Positions 56,786 to 64,000 of a DNA stretch of 64,000 nt are shown piece after piece; position 1 is the stretch's first letter, and the number at the start of each line of letters is the position of its first letter. The DNA comes from Clavibacter californiensis (lineage in GTDB: Bacteria; Actinomycetota; Actinomycetes; Actinomycetales; Microbacteriaceae): the NCBI RefSeq assembly GCF_021952865.1, contig NZ_CP040792.1:558001-622000 (forward strand), in the 5' to 3' direction. The position numbers and the translations under genes were made by a program. Under the pieces are notes generated by a model. That model ran no database searches. It saw nothing but the letters and a program-made list of their open reading frames with translations, and had not been told where the DNA came from.

Positions 56786-58078
56786 ATGAAGGCACGGAAG
56801 ATCCTCACGGGATCCGCGGCCCTGCTCGTGGGGGCCCTCGCCCTCGCCGGCTGCAGCGGCAGCGGTTCCGGCAACGGCGACGACGGCGGCCCCGTCGAGA
56901 TGACGCTGTGGCACAACTCCACCACCGGCCCGGGCAAGGCGTTCTGGGACAAGACGACCGCGGACTTCAACGCCGCGAACCCCGGCGTCACCGTCACGCC
57001 CACGTCGATCCAGAACGAGGACCTCGACGGCAAGCTCCAGACCGCGCTCAACTCGGGCGACGCGCCGGACATCTTCCTGCAGCGCGGCGGCGGCAAGCTC
57101 GCCGCGACGGTCGCCGCGGGACAGGTCATGGACATCACGGACGGCATCTCCGCCGACGCGAAGGCCGGGATCGCGCAGAGCGCGTTCGACGCGAACTCGA
57201 TCGACGGCAAGGCGTACGCCATGCCCGTCGCCGTGCTCCCCAGCGGCATCTTCTACAGCCAGGACCTCTTCACGGCGGCCGGCATCACGGAGACGCCGAA
57301 GACCATGGACGAGCTGGACGCGGCCGTCGACAAGCTCAAGGCCACGGGCGTCGCCCCCATCGCGCTCGGCGCGAAGGACGCGTGGCCCGCCGCGCACTGG
57401 TACTTCAACTTCGCGCTCCGCGAGTGCAGCTCCGCCACGCTCGAGAAGGCCGCCACGGACAAGGACTTCAGCGACGACTGCTGGATCAAGGCGGGCCAGG
57501 ACGTCGAGGACCTCGTGGGCACGAACCCCTTCAACGACGGCTTCCTCACCACCGCGGCGCAGCAGGGCGCCGGCTCCTCGGCCGGCCTCATCGCCAACAA
57601 GAAGGCGGCCATGGAGCTCATGGGCGCCTGGGACCCGGGAGTCATCGCGGGCCTGACGCCGGACACGAAGCCGCTGGCCGACCTGTCCTGGTTCCCCTTC
57701 CCGGAGATCTCCGGCGGCGCGGGTGAGCCCGGCTCCATCATGGGCGGCATCGACGGGTACTCCTGCTCCGCGCAGGCCCCGAAGGCGTGCGTCGACTTCC
57801 TCAACTACATCGGCACCGCCGACGTGCAGAAGGAGTACTACGCGGCCTTCAACGCCCCGCCCGTGAACACCGAGGCGCAGACCGCGGTCACCGAGCCGTA
57901 CCTGAAGGAGATCATCGCGGCGTACAACGACGCCCCCTACGTCTCCCAGTGGCTCGACACCGTCTACGGCCTGAACGTCGGCAACGCGATGAACGTCGGC
58001 GTGGTCGACCTCATGGCGGGCGACGGCAGCCCGGAGAAGCTCATCCAGACCGTCGGCGACGCGGCCAAGAAGGCCTAG
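56786..58078 (+). CDS. Sugar ABC transporter substrate-binding lipoprotein
   Basis: A 430-residue extracellular solute-binding protein of the carbohydrate type (family 1). The lipobox is L-A-G-C with Cys23. Domain signs: V-E-M-T-L-W-H-N-S-T-T-G, F-N-A-A-N-P-G-V-T-V, G-D-A-P-D-I-F-L-Q, G-K-A-Y-A-M-P-V-A. It delivers an oligosaccharide to the permeases encoded next. Two Cys pairs are possible in the mature protein. Confidence 0.93.
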   Translation: MKARKILTGSAALLVGALALAGCSGSGSGNGDDGGPVEMTLWHNSTTGPGKAFWDKTTADFNAANPGVTVTPTSIQNEDLDGKLQTALNSGDAPDIFLQRGGGKLAATVAAGQVMDITDGISADAKAGIAQSAFDANSIDGKAYAMPVAVLPSGIFYSQDLFTAAGITETPKTMDELDAAVDKLKATGVAPIALGAKDAWPAAHWYFNFALRECSSATLEKAATDKDFSDDCWIKAGQDVEDLVGTNPFNDGFLTTAAQQGAGSSAGLIANKKAAMELMGAWDPGVIAGLTPDTKPLADLSWFPFPEISGGAGEPGSIMGGIDGYSCSAQAPKACVDFLNYIGTADVQKEYYAAFNAPPVNTEAQTAVTEPYLKEIIAAYNDAPYVSQWLDTVYGLNVGNAMNVGVVDLMAGDGSPEKLIQTVGDAAKKA

Positions 58079-58088
58079 GCGATCCGAC

Positions 58089-59114
58089 ATGGCTATCCGC
58101 GAGAGCTCGCTCGACGAGCAGCGTCCCGCGGCTGATCCTGCACACCCCGAGGGCGGCGTCGTGACGACGCCGCCCTCGGCGGTGCGTGCGCGACGCCGCG
58201 GCCTCGGCTGGTCCGGTCGCCTCGAGGTCCTGATCCTCGTCGGCCCGGCCCTCCTCTTCTTCCTGGGCTTCGTCATCTACCCCGTGGTGATGGCGGCCTA
58301 CTACGGCTTCTTCAGCTGGCAGGGCTTCGGCCCGCCCACGGTGTTCGTGGGCTTCCGGAACTACATCACGATCCTCCAGGACCCCACGTTCCACGAGGCG
58401 CTGATGCACAACGCCGTCATCGTGATCCTGTCGCTCGTGCTCCAGGGCCCGGTCGCGATCCTCGTGGCGCTCCTGCTCAACCGGAAGCTGCGCGGCCAGT
58501 CGATCATCCGCGTGCTGATCTTCGTGCCGTACGTGATCTCCGAGGTCGTCGTCGGCACCGGCTGGAGCCTCATGCTCCAGGGCTCCGGCGCGCTCAACGG
58601 CTTCCTCGCGAACATCGGCCTGGCCGACCTCCAGCAGGACTGGCTCGCCAACCCCGACATCGCGATCTGGTCGCTCATGACGATCATCACCTGGAAGTAC
58701 ATCGGCTTCGCGGTGATCCTCTTCCTCGCCGGCCTCCAGGGGATCCCCGAGGAGCTGTCCGAGGCGGCCGCCATCGACGGCGCGTCGTACTGGCAGATCC
58801 AGCGGCGCATCACGCTGCCGCTGCTCGCGCCGACGCTGCGCATCTGGGCGTTCCTGTCGATCATCGGCTCGCTGCAGCTGTTCGACCTCGTCTACATCAT
58901 CTGGGGCCAGTACATCTCGGCCACCGCGGGGACCTCGACCATGGCCACGTACCTCGTGGCGAACGGACGCGGATCCGGCAACTACGGGTACGGCAATGCC
59001 GTCGCCGTGGTGCTCTTCCTCATCTCCCTGGTCGTCGCGCTCGTCTACCAGCGCTTCATCCTCAACCGCGACACCGCCGGCGCCCTCACGGGTGCGGGAA
59101 GGAAGAAGAAGTGA
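58089..59114 (+). CDS. Sugar ABC transporter permease, MalF type
   Basis: A 341-residue inner-membrane permease with six helices. The EAA loop is E-E-L-S-E-A-A-A-I-D-G-A-S-Y-W-Q near 219-234, where the shared ATPase docks. L-V-G-P-A-L-L-F-F-L-G-F-V-I-Y-P-V-V starts helix 1. ATG 58089 has no good ribosome site; GTG 58161 in the same frame is an alternative start and would put the hairpin at 58147-58179 in the intergenic space. It overlaps the next permease by GTGA. Confidence 0.92.
   Translation: MAIRESSLDEQRPAADPAHPEGGVVTTPPSAVRARRRGLGWSGRLEVLILVGPALLFFLGFVIYPVVMAAYYGFFSWQGFGPPTVFVGFRNYITILQDPTFHEALMHNAVIVILSLVLQGPVAILVALLLNRKLRGQSIIRVLIFVPYVISEVVVGTGWSLMLQGSGALNGFLANIGLADLQQDWLANPDIAIWSLMTIITWKYIGFAVILFLAGLQGIPEELSEAAAIDGASYWQIQRRITLPLLAPTLRIWAFLSIIGSLQLFDLVYIIWGQYISATAGTSTMATYLVANGRGSGNYGYGNAVAVVLFLISLVVALVYQRFILNRDTAGALTGAGRKKK
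58147..58179 (+). promoter_or_regulatory. 15-bp perfect stem-loop at the MalF start
   Basis: Stem CCGAGGGCGGCGTCG (58147-58161) with its exact complement and a TGA loop. It lies 68 nt after the binding-protein stop and spans the alternative MalF start. Such hairpins often stabilise the upstream binding-protein mRNA and lower expression of the permeases. Confidence 0.65.
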
Positions 59115-60016
59115 CCGCCGTCACCGCGGCTCCGCGCAACGCGGACCTGGATCCCACCTACTCGGCGAAGACGCCGAAGCCCAAGCGGGCGAAGACGCCC
59201 GGACAGGGCAAAAACCCCATCCCGTACCTCGTCGCGGTCGTGCTGATCGCCCTGATGCTGACGCCGGTGGCGTACATCATCCTGGGCGGGTTCCGCACGA
59301 ACGCGCAGATCACGACCGACCCGGCGGGCTTCCCGTCGCCGTTCCAGATCCAGAACTACGTCGACGTGCTCGGGGGCTCGATGTTCTGGCGGCAGGTGGG
59401 CAACTCGCTCATCGCGGCCATCGGCACCACGGTCGGCGCGGTCGTCCTCGGCCTCATGGCGAGCTACGTGCTGGCCAGGTACACGTTCTTCGGCCGGGGA
59501 GCGCTCTACGCGCTCTTCGCGTCCGGGCTCATGTTCCCCATCACGGTGGCGATCACGCCGCTCTACATCGTGATCCGCTCGCTCGGCCTCACGAACTCGC
59601 TGCCGGGGATCATCCTCCCGCAGATCGCGTTCGCGCTCCCGACGACGATCATCATCCTGGTGCCGTTCCTGCGGGCCATCCCGGACGAGATCCAGGAGGC
59701 CGCGTTCATCGACGGGTGCAGCCGCATCGGGTTCTTCTTCCGCATGGTCGTGCGGCTGTCGATGCCGGGCGTCATCACGGTGGGCATCCTCGCGTTCATC
59801 GGCAGCTGGAACAGCTACCTGCTGCCGCTGTTCCTCCTGAGCGACGCGTCGATCTACACGCTGCCCCTCGGCGTGCAGTCGTTCTCGTCGCAGTACTCGG
59901 TGGACACGGCCAAGGTGCTCGCGTTCACGTCGCTGTCGATGATCCCGGCGCTGATCTTCTTCTCGATCTTCGAGCGCCGCATCGTCGGCGGCCTCACCGG
60001 CGCGGTGAAGGGGTGA
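59111..60016 (+). CDS. Sugar ABC transporter permease, MalG type
   Basis: A 301-residue six-helix permease. The EAA loop is D-E-I-Q-E-A-A-F-I-D-G-C-S-R near 195-208. A basic N-terminus (P-K-P-K-R-A-K-T-P) precedes helix 1. GTG 59111 overlaps the MalF stop. Its own stop overlaps the GH3 start. The ATPase is not encoded here; a shared MsmX/UgpC-type ATPase elsewhere is expected. Confidence 0.92.
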   Translation: MTAVTAAPRNADLDPTYSAKTPKPKRAKTPGQGKNPIPYLVAVVLIALMLTPVAYIILGGFRTNAQITTDPAGFPSPFQIQNYVDVLGGSMFWRQVGNSLIAAIGTTVGAVVLGLMASYVLARYTFFGRGALYALFASGLMFPITVAITPLYIVIRSLGLTNSLPGIILPQIAFALPTTIIILVPFLRAIPDEIQEAAFIDGCSRIGFFFRMVVRLSMPGVITVGILAFIGSWNSYLLPLFLLSDASIYTLPLGVQSFSSQYSVDTAKVLAFTSLSMIPALIFFSIFERRIVGGLTGAVKG

Positions 60017-62394
60017 CCGGGGCGGAGGCCCCCGTGCCCGGCGCCGTGGAGCTCCCCGAGGTGTCGGAGCGCGTGCGCGAGCTGCACGCGCGCATGACCC
60101 TCGAGGAGAAGCTGGCGCAGATCGTCGGCTACTGGGTCGACCAGGGCGGCGAGGTCGTCGCTCCCATGCAGGGCGAGATGGCCACGACCGGCAAGTACGA
60201 GGAGGCGACCGAGCACGGCCTCGGGCACCTCACCCGCGTGTACGGCACGCGACCGGTGGATCCGGTCGAGCGCGCCTCCTGGCTGTGGGCCGAGCAGCGG
60301 CGGCTGCGGACGGAGACGCGGCTCGGGATCCCGGCGCTCGTGCACGAGGAGTGCCTCACCGGGCTCGCCGCGTGGCAGGCCGCGACCTTCCCCACGCCGC
60401 TCGCGTGGGGCGCGTCCTTCGACCCGGGTCTCGTGGAGGAGATGGCCGCGCTCATCGGCAGATCCATGCGCGAGCTCGGCGTGCACCAGGGCCTTGCGCC
60501 CGTGCTCGACGTGATCCGCGACGCCCGCTGGGGCCGCGTCGACGAGTGCATCGCGGAGGACCCGTACGTGGTCGGCACCATCGGCACCGCGTACGTCCGC
60601 GGGCTGCAGTCCGCCGGGATCCACGCGACGCTCAAGCACTTCGTCGGCTACTCGGTCTCGCAGTCCGGACGCAACCACGCGCCCGCGCACGTGGGCCCGC
60701 GCTTCGTGGAGGACGTGCTGCTGCCGCCCTTCGAGATGGCGGTGCTCGACGGCGGGGTGCGGTCGGTCATGAACTCGTACGCGGAGATCGACGGCGCGCC
60801 CGTCGGCGCCACCCCCGAGTACCTGACCGACGTGCTCCGCGGCCGCTGGGGCTTCGACGGCGTCGTGGTCTCCGACTACTTCTCGGTCGCGTTCCTCCAG
60901 GTGATGCACGCCGTCGCGGGCGACCGTGGCGAGGCGGCCGAGTCGGCGCTCGCCGCGGGCATCGACGTGGAGCTGCCCACCGGCGACGCGTACCTCGCGC
61001 CGCTGGCCGAGCGGATCCGCGCCGGGCTCGCCGACGAGTCGCTCGTCGACCGCGCGGTGCTCCGCGTGCTCGCCGAGAAGGAGGAGCTGGGGCTGCTCGA
61101 CGCGACGTTCGAGGATCCGCCCACGTCGATCGATCTCGACACCCCCGCCCACCGGGACGTCGCGCGCCGGCTCGCGGAGGAGTCGATCGTGCTGCTCGCC
61201 AACGACGGCACCTTGCCGCTCGCCGACGACGGCACCCTGCCGCTCGCCGGCGCCGGCAGGACCGCTCCCGGCCGCATCGCGCTCATCGGCCCCAACGCCG
61301 ACAGCGCCGAGGCGCTCATGGGCTGCTACTCGTTCGCGAACCACGTGCTCGCGCACCACCCGGGCACGCCGCTCGGGTTCGCGATCCCGACCGTCGCGGA
61401 GGCGCTCCGGGCGGAGCTGCCGGACAGCGAGCTCGTGGTCGTCGCGGGCGCCGAGGTCGGGGGCGACGACCGCTCCGGCTTCGACGCAGCGGTCGAGGCG
61501 GCACGCGGATCCGACCTCGCGGTCGTGGTCGTCGGCGACCGGGCGGGCCTGTTCGGCCGCGGCACGGTCGGCGAGGGCAACGACGTCGAGAGCCTCGAGC
61601 TGCCCGGAGTGCAGCGCGAGCTGGTCGAGGCCGTGCGCGCCACCGGGACGCCCGTGGTCGTGGTGCTGCTCACCGGTCGGCCGTACGCGGTGGCATGGGC
61701 TCTCGAAGGCGATGCGGCTCCGGCGGCCGTGCTCCAGGCGTTCTTCCCGGGCGAGGAGGGCGGATCCGCGATCGCGGGCGTCCTCTCCGGCCGGGTGTCG
61801 CCGTCGGGCCGCCTGCCCGTCTCGCTCCCGCGGTCCGCGGGCGCGCAGCCGTTCTCGTACCTGCACCCGATCCTGGGCGGCCCGAGCGAGGTGACGAGCG
61901 CGGATCCCACGCCCGTCCTCCCGTTCGGGTACGGCCTGTCGTACACGACGTTCGCGCGGAGCGACCTCCGGGTCGAGACGGCCGAGGTGGCGGCGGGGGA
62001 GGCGTTCACCGCGACCGTCGAGGTCCGCAACACGGGCGACCGCGACGGCACCGACGTCGTCCAGCTCTACGCGCGCGACGTGCAGGGCAGCGTCACGCGG
62101 CCCGTGGCGCAGCTGCTCGGCTACCTGCGGCTGGATCTGGCGGCCGGCGAGTCCGTGCGCGTCACGTTCCGGGTGCCCACCACGCGCCTCGCCCTCACCG
62201 ACCTGCGGTACCGCCGCGTGGTCGAGCCGGGCGCGGTGGAGCTGTGGGTCGGTCCGTCGAGCGCCGTGAAGGAGACGGAGGCCGCGATCGCGATCATCGG
62301 ATCCGCGTGCCACGTCACCATCGCGGACGAGCGGTACGTGGGCACGTCGGTCGAGCGCGTCGGCGTCGCCGAGCGGGTGCTCGCGCCGAGCTGA
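60013..62394 (+). CDS. Glycoside hydrolase family 3 (beta-glucosidase/xylosidase type)
   Basis: A 793-residue GH3 enzyme without signal peptide, so it acts on imported oligosaccharides in the cytoplasm. The N-terminal barrel has M-T-L-E-E-K-L-A-Q-I-V-G-Y and K-H-F-V-G-Y (substrate Lys-His). The nucleophile is Asp288 in V-V-S-D-Y-F-S. The second domain and the C-terminal fibronectin-type domain (L-P-F-G-Y-G-L-S-Y-T, E-V-R-N-T-G-D-R-D-G-T-D-V) are complete. GTG 60013 overlaps the MalG stop. Aryl-beta-glucosidase, xylosidase or related specificity cannot be told apart. Confidence 0.93.
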   Translation: MTGAEAPVPGAVELPEVSERVRELHARMTLEEKLAQIVGYWVDQGGEVVAPMQGEMATTGKYEEATEHGLGHLTRVYGTRPVDPVERASWLWAEQRRLRTETRLGIPALVHEECLTGLAAWQAATFPTPLAWGASFDPGLVEEMAALIGRSMRELGVHQGLAPVLDVIRDARWGRVDECIAEDPYVVGTIGTAYVRGLQSAGIHATLKHFVGYSVSQSGRNHAPAHVGPRFVEDVLLPPFEMAVLDGGVRSVMNSYAEIDGAPVGATPEYLTDVLRGRWGFDGVVVSDYFSVAFLQVMHAVAGDRGEAAESALAAGIDVELPTGDAYLAPLAERIRAGLADESLVDRAVLRVLAEKEELGLLDATFEDPPTSIDLDTPAHRDVARRLAEESIVLLANDGTLPLADDGTLPLAGAGRTAPGRIALIGPNADSAEALMGCYSFANHVLAHHPGTPLGFAIPTVAEALRAELPDSELVVVAGAEVGGDDRSGFDAAVEAARGSDLAVVVVGDRAGLFGRGTVGEGNDVESLELPGVQRELVEAVRATGTPVVVVLLTGRPYAVAWALEGDAAPAAVLQAFFPGEEGGSAIAGVLSGRVSPSGRLPVSLPRSAGAQPFSYLHPILGGPSEVTSADPTPVLPFGYGLSYTTFARSDLRVETAEVAAGEAFTATVEVRNTGDRDGTDVVQLYARDVQGSVTRPVAQLLGYLRLDLAAGESVRVTFRVPTTRLALTDLRYRRVVEPGAVELWVGPSSAVKETEAAIAIIGSACHVTIADERYVGTSVERVGVAERVLAPS

Positions 62395-62407
62395 TCCCCA
62401 TCACGAC

Positions 62408-62451
62408 GGAGCCCCGGCGCCGCGTCCTCGCGACGCCGCGGCCGGGGCTCC
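62408..62451. terminator. GC hairpin between convergent genes
   Basis: Outer arms GGAGCCCCGG (62408-62417) and its complement (62442-62451), with a further partial inner pairing. It lies 14 nt after the GH3 stop and 26 nt before the XRE gene's end, suited to end both. Confidence 0.65.
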
Positions 62452-62476
62452 GGCGCGGGGGCAGTCGACGCGTGGC

Positions 62477-63334
62477 TCAGGCCCCCGCGACCTCCACCGG
62501 CGCCGTCGTCAGCGCCTGCAGGCCCGTGACGCGGAGGAGATCCAGCCGCGCCTCGTCCGTGCTGCCGGGCTCCGCCGTGTAGACGACGATGCGGAGGTCG
62601 CTGCCCGGCACCGAGAGGGTGTCGCAGTCGATCGTGATGGGGCCGACCGGCGTGCTCGTGACGGTCTTCCGACTCGACCGGTGCTCGGCGACGCGCCCCT
62701 CGCTCCAGCGGCGTTCGAACTCGGGCACCTCCGCACGCAGTCGGGCGACGAGGCGGGCGAGCGCGCGATCCGCGGGGTAGCGGCCGACCGCGGTGCGCAG
62801 ATCCGCCGCGAGGTCGCGCGCGAACTCCTCCTCGTGCACGGCGTCGAAGTCGGTGCCCGCGTGGCCTCGCGTGAAGTAGGTCCAGACGAGATTGCGGTCC
62901 CAGCCGGTGCGCGTCGACGGATCGCCGTTGAGCGCGGCCCACAGCGGGTTCCAGAGCAGCATGTCGTGCGTCGCCGTGAACACCGCGATGGGCACGTCGC
63001 CGAGCCGGTCGACGATCCGGTGCACGCCCGGGGTGATGTGCCGCGGCACCTCTCCGCGTCCGGGTGGGGCGACGCCCGCGACCCGGTGCAGGTGGTCGCG
63101 CTCGTCCTCGGTGAGGCGGAGCGCGCGGGCGAGCGCGCCGAGCATCTGCGGCGACGGGTTCACCGACCGGCCCTGCTCGAGCCGCACGACGTAGTCGACG
63201 CTCACGCCCGCGAGCGCGGCGAGCTCCTCGCGGCGGAGGCCCGCGGTGCGGCGGTGGGAGCCCGCGGGCAGGCCCACGTCGGCCGGCTGCACGCGCTCGC
63301 GCCAGGAGCGGAGGACGCTCGCGAATTCGGTCAT
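62477..63334 (-). CDS. XRE-family regulator with MmyB-like ligand domain
   Basis: A 285-residue transcription factor. The N-terminal HTH is R-R-T-A-G-L-R-R-E-E-L-A-A-L-A-G-V-S-V-D-Y-V-V-R-L-E-Q-G, followed by the MmyB-like domain (V-F-T-A-T-H-D-M-L-L-W-N-P-L-W-A-A-L-N-G-D-P), a PAS-like fold that can bind fatty acids. ATG 63334 matches the family. It is divergent from the SDR gene at 63436 with 101 bp between, a layout typical of regulator plus target. Confidence 0.9.
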   Translation of the reverse strand: MTEFASVLRSWRERVQPADVGLPAGSHRRTAGLRREELAALAGVSVDYVVRLEQGRSVNPSPQMLGALARALRLTEDERDHLHRVAGVAPPGRGEVPRHITPGVHRIVDRLGDVPIAVFTATHDMLLWNPLWAALNGDPSTRTGWDRNLVWTYFTRGHAGTDFDAVHEEEFARDLAADLRTAVGRYPADRALARLVARLRAEVPEFERRWSEGRVAEHRSSRKTVTSTPVGPITIDCDTLSVPGSDLRIVVYTAEPGSTDEARLDLLRVTGLQALTTAPVEVAGA

Positions 63335-63435
63335 GCCCCCATCCTCCGCGTCGGCGGGCGGATCAGCCTGGTACCGCCGGTCCTCCCGTCGACCGGTGCC
63401 TGGGCGATGCGGCTGCCGGGGCGCACGCTCGACCC

Positions 63436-64000
63436 ATGACCACGACACTGATCACCGGATCCAACCGGGGCCTCGGCCTCGAGACCGCCCGCCGCCTCGT
63501 CGAGGCCGGCCACACCGTGCACGCCGGCATGCGCGACACCGCCGACGGCGACGCCGCCCGCGCCGTGGGCGCCCACCCCGTGCAGCTCGACGTCGACGAC
63601 CAGGCGAGCGTCGACCGCGCCATCGCCTCGCTGCCCGAGCTCGACGTGCTCGTCAACAACGCCGGGATCCTCGGCGGCGCACAGGGCGTCGACGACCTCA
63701 CGCCCGAGGCGATGACGGCCGTGCTGCAGACGAACGTCGTCGCCGTGGTGCGCGTGACGCAGGCGGCCCTCCCGCTGCTGCGCGCATCCGCGGCTCCCGT
63801 GATCGTCAACGTGGCGTCGGGCGTCGGCTGGCCGCGCGCCCTCCGCGGCGAGGACACCGACGAGCGCCACGTGATGACCGTGCCGTACGCGACCTCGAAG
63901 GCCGCCCTCATCACCGCGACCGTGCAGTACGCCAAGAACCTGCCGGGCTTCCGCATCAACGCCACCGACCCCGGGTACACCGCGACCGACTTCAACGGCA
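63436..64000 (+). CDS. Short-chain dehydrogenase/reductase (cut by window end)
   Basis: The first 188 codons of a classical SDR. The cofactor motif is T-G-S-N-R-G-L-G-L near 7-15, N-N-A-G follows strand 4, the Ser is in V-A-S-G-V and the Tyr/Lys pair in Y-A-T-S-K-A-A. P-G-Y-T-A-T-D-F is the post-catalytic motif. The C-terminus is outside the window. Probably controlled by the divergent MmyB-like regulator. Confidence 0.9.
   Translation, partial: MTTTLITGSNRGLGLETARRLVEAGHTVHAGMRDTADGDAARAVGAHPVQLDVDDQASVDRAIASLPELDVLVNNAGILGGAQGVDDLTPEAMTAVLQTNVVAVVRVTQAALPLLRASAAPVIVNVASGVGWPRALRGEDTDERHVMTVPYATSKAALITATVQYAKNLPGFRINATDPGYTATDFNG

Noticed and set aside
58996-62394. GH3 read with a much longer N-terminus from 58996
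   Set aside because: The extension overlaps the whole MalG gene in another frame and is Arg/His-rich; GTG 60013 overlapping the MalG stop gives a normal GH3 start.

Overview
The window is about 73% GC with dense coding, GTG starts, ATGA/GTGA stop-start overlaps and Gram-positive envelope proteins (an LPXTG surface protein, lipoproteins, secreted Cys-pair proteins). This fits a high-GC actinobacterium, most likely Microbacteriaceae and probably Clavibacter. The genus is inferred from gene style and content (secreted chorismate mutase, acetyl-xylan esterase, GH3 glucosidase, many decayed genes), not from a marker gene. I saw no rRNA, tRNA, IS element, phage or CRISPR, so this looks like ordinary chromosome with small-scale accessory turnover.

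Layout. 1-11 kb: single genes (YdeI-like, GNATs, HAD phosphatases, a SolA-type flavin oxidase, an acetyl-xylan esterase, an APC permease behind a 22-codon leader ORF), plus WYL-regulator debris and one frameshifted gene. 11-12.5 kb: SDR and VOC genes. 12.9-17.9 kb: a five-gene minus-strand operon (MFS, NMT1-fold protein without signal peptide, ornithine-cyclodeaminase-like enzyme, racemase-fold protein with Gly at the first catalytic Cys, GntR/FCD regulator) with a duplicated AT-rich element in its promoter. This is the best candidate for an undescribed pathway. 17.9-23 kb: MGMT plus ECF sigma pair, orphan response regulator, LPVTG surface protein, Gfo/Idh oxidoreductase. 23.3-27.7 kb: secreted matrixin with an overlapping lipoprotein, then a copper-type cluster (His/Met-rich membrane protein, YcnI, PepSY protein).

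27.7-33.4 kb: LacI regulator, membrane protein and glycosyltransferase, then a decayed stretch (BCCT transporter without its N-terminus, MFS remnant) and a YdcF protein. 33.4-36.2 kb: a fluoride riboswitch ahead of two overlapping crcB genes, which run on into GNAT, methyltransferase and NUDIX genes. 36-39.6 kb: a D-Ala-D-Ala ligase homologue and two paralogous secreted proteins, each followed by the same perfect hairpin, flanking a RibD-like reductase. 39.6-43.7 kb: a ThuA/ThuB-like sugar module with ROK regulator and HAD phosphatase. 43.8-49.5 kb: small membrane proteins, secreted chorismate mutase, YnfA, FBP-domain, GNAT, P-loop kinase-like and lipoprotein genes, and an EamA remnant.

49.5-51.7 kb: yceI diverges from an ECF sigma/anti-sigma pair, and both directions carry GAAC-type -35 and CGTC -10 elements at the same 16-bp spacing, so one small regulon is readable from sequence. 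51.7-52.9 kb: XRE plus nucleotidyltransferase-fold pair (toxin-antitoxin-like) behind a perfect inverted repeat. 53-55.5 kb: MFS exporter and small proteins. 55.5-62.4 kb: LacI-controlled oligosaccharide ABC importer (binding protein and two permeases, no ATPase) with a cytoplasmic GH3 glycosidase. The window ends with an XRE/MmyB regulator divergent from an SDR cut by the window edge.
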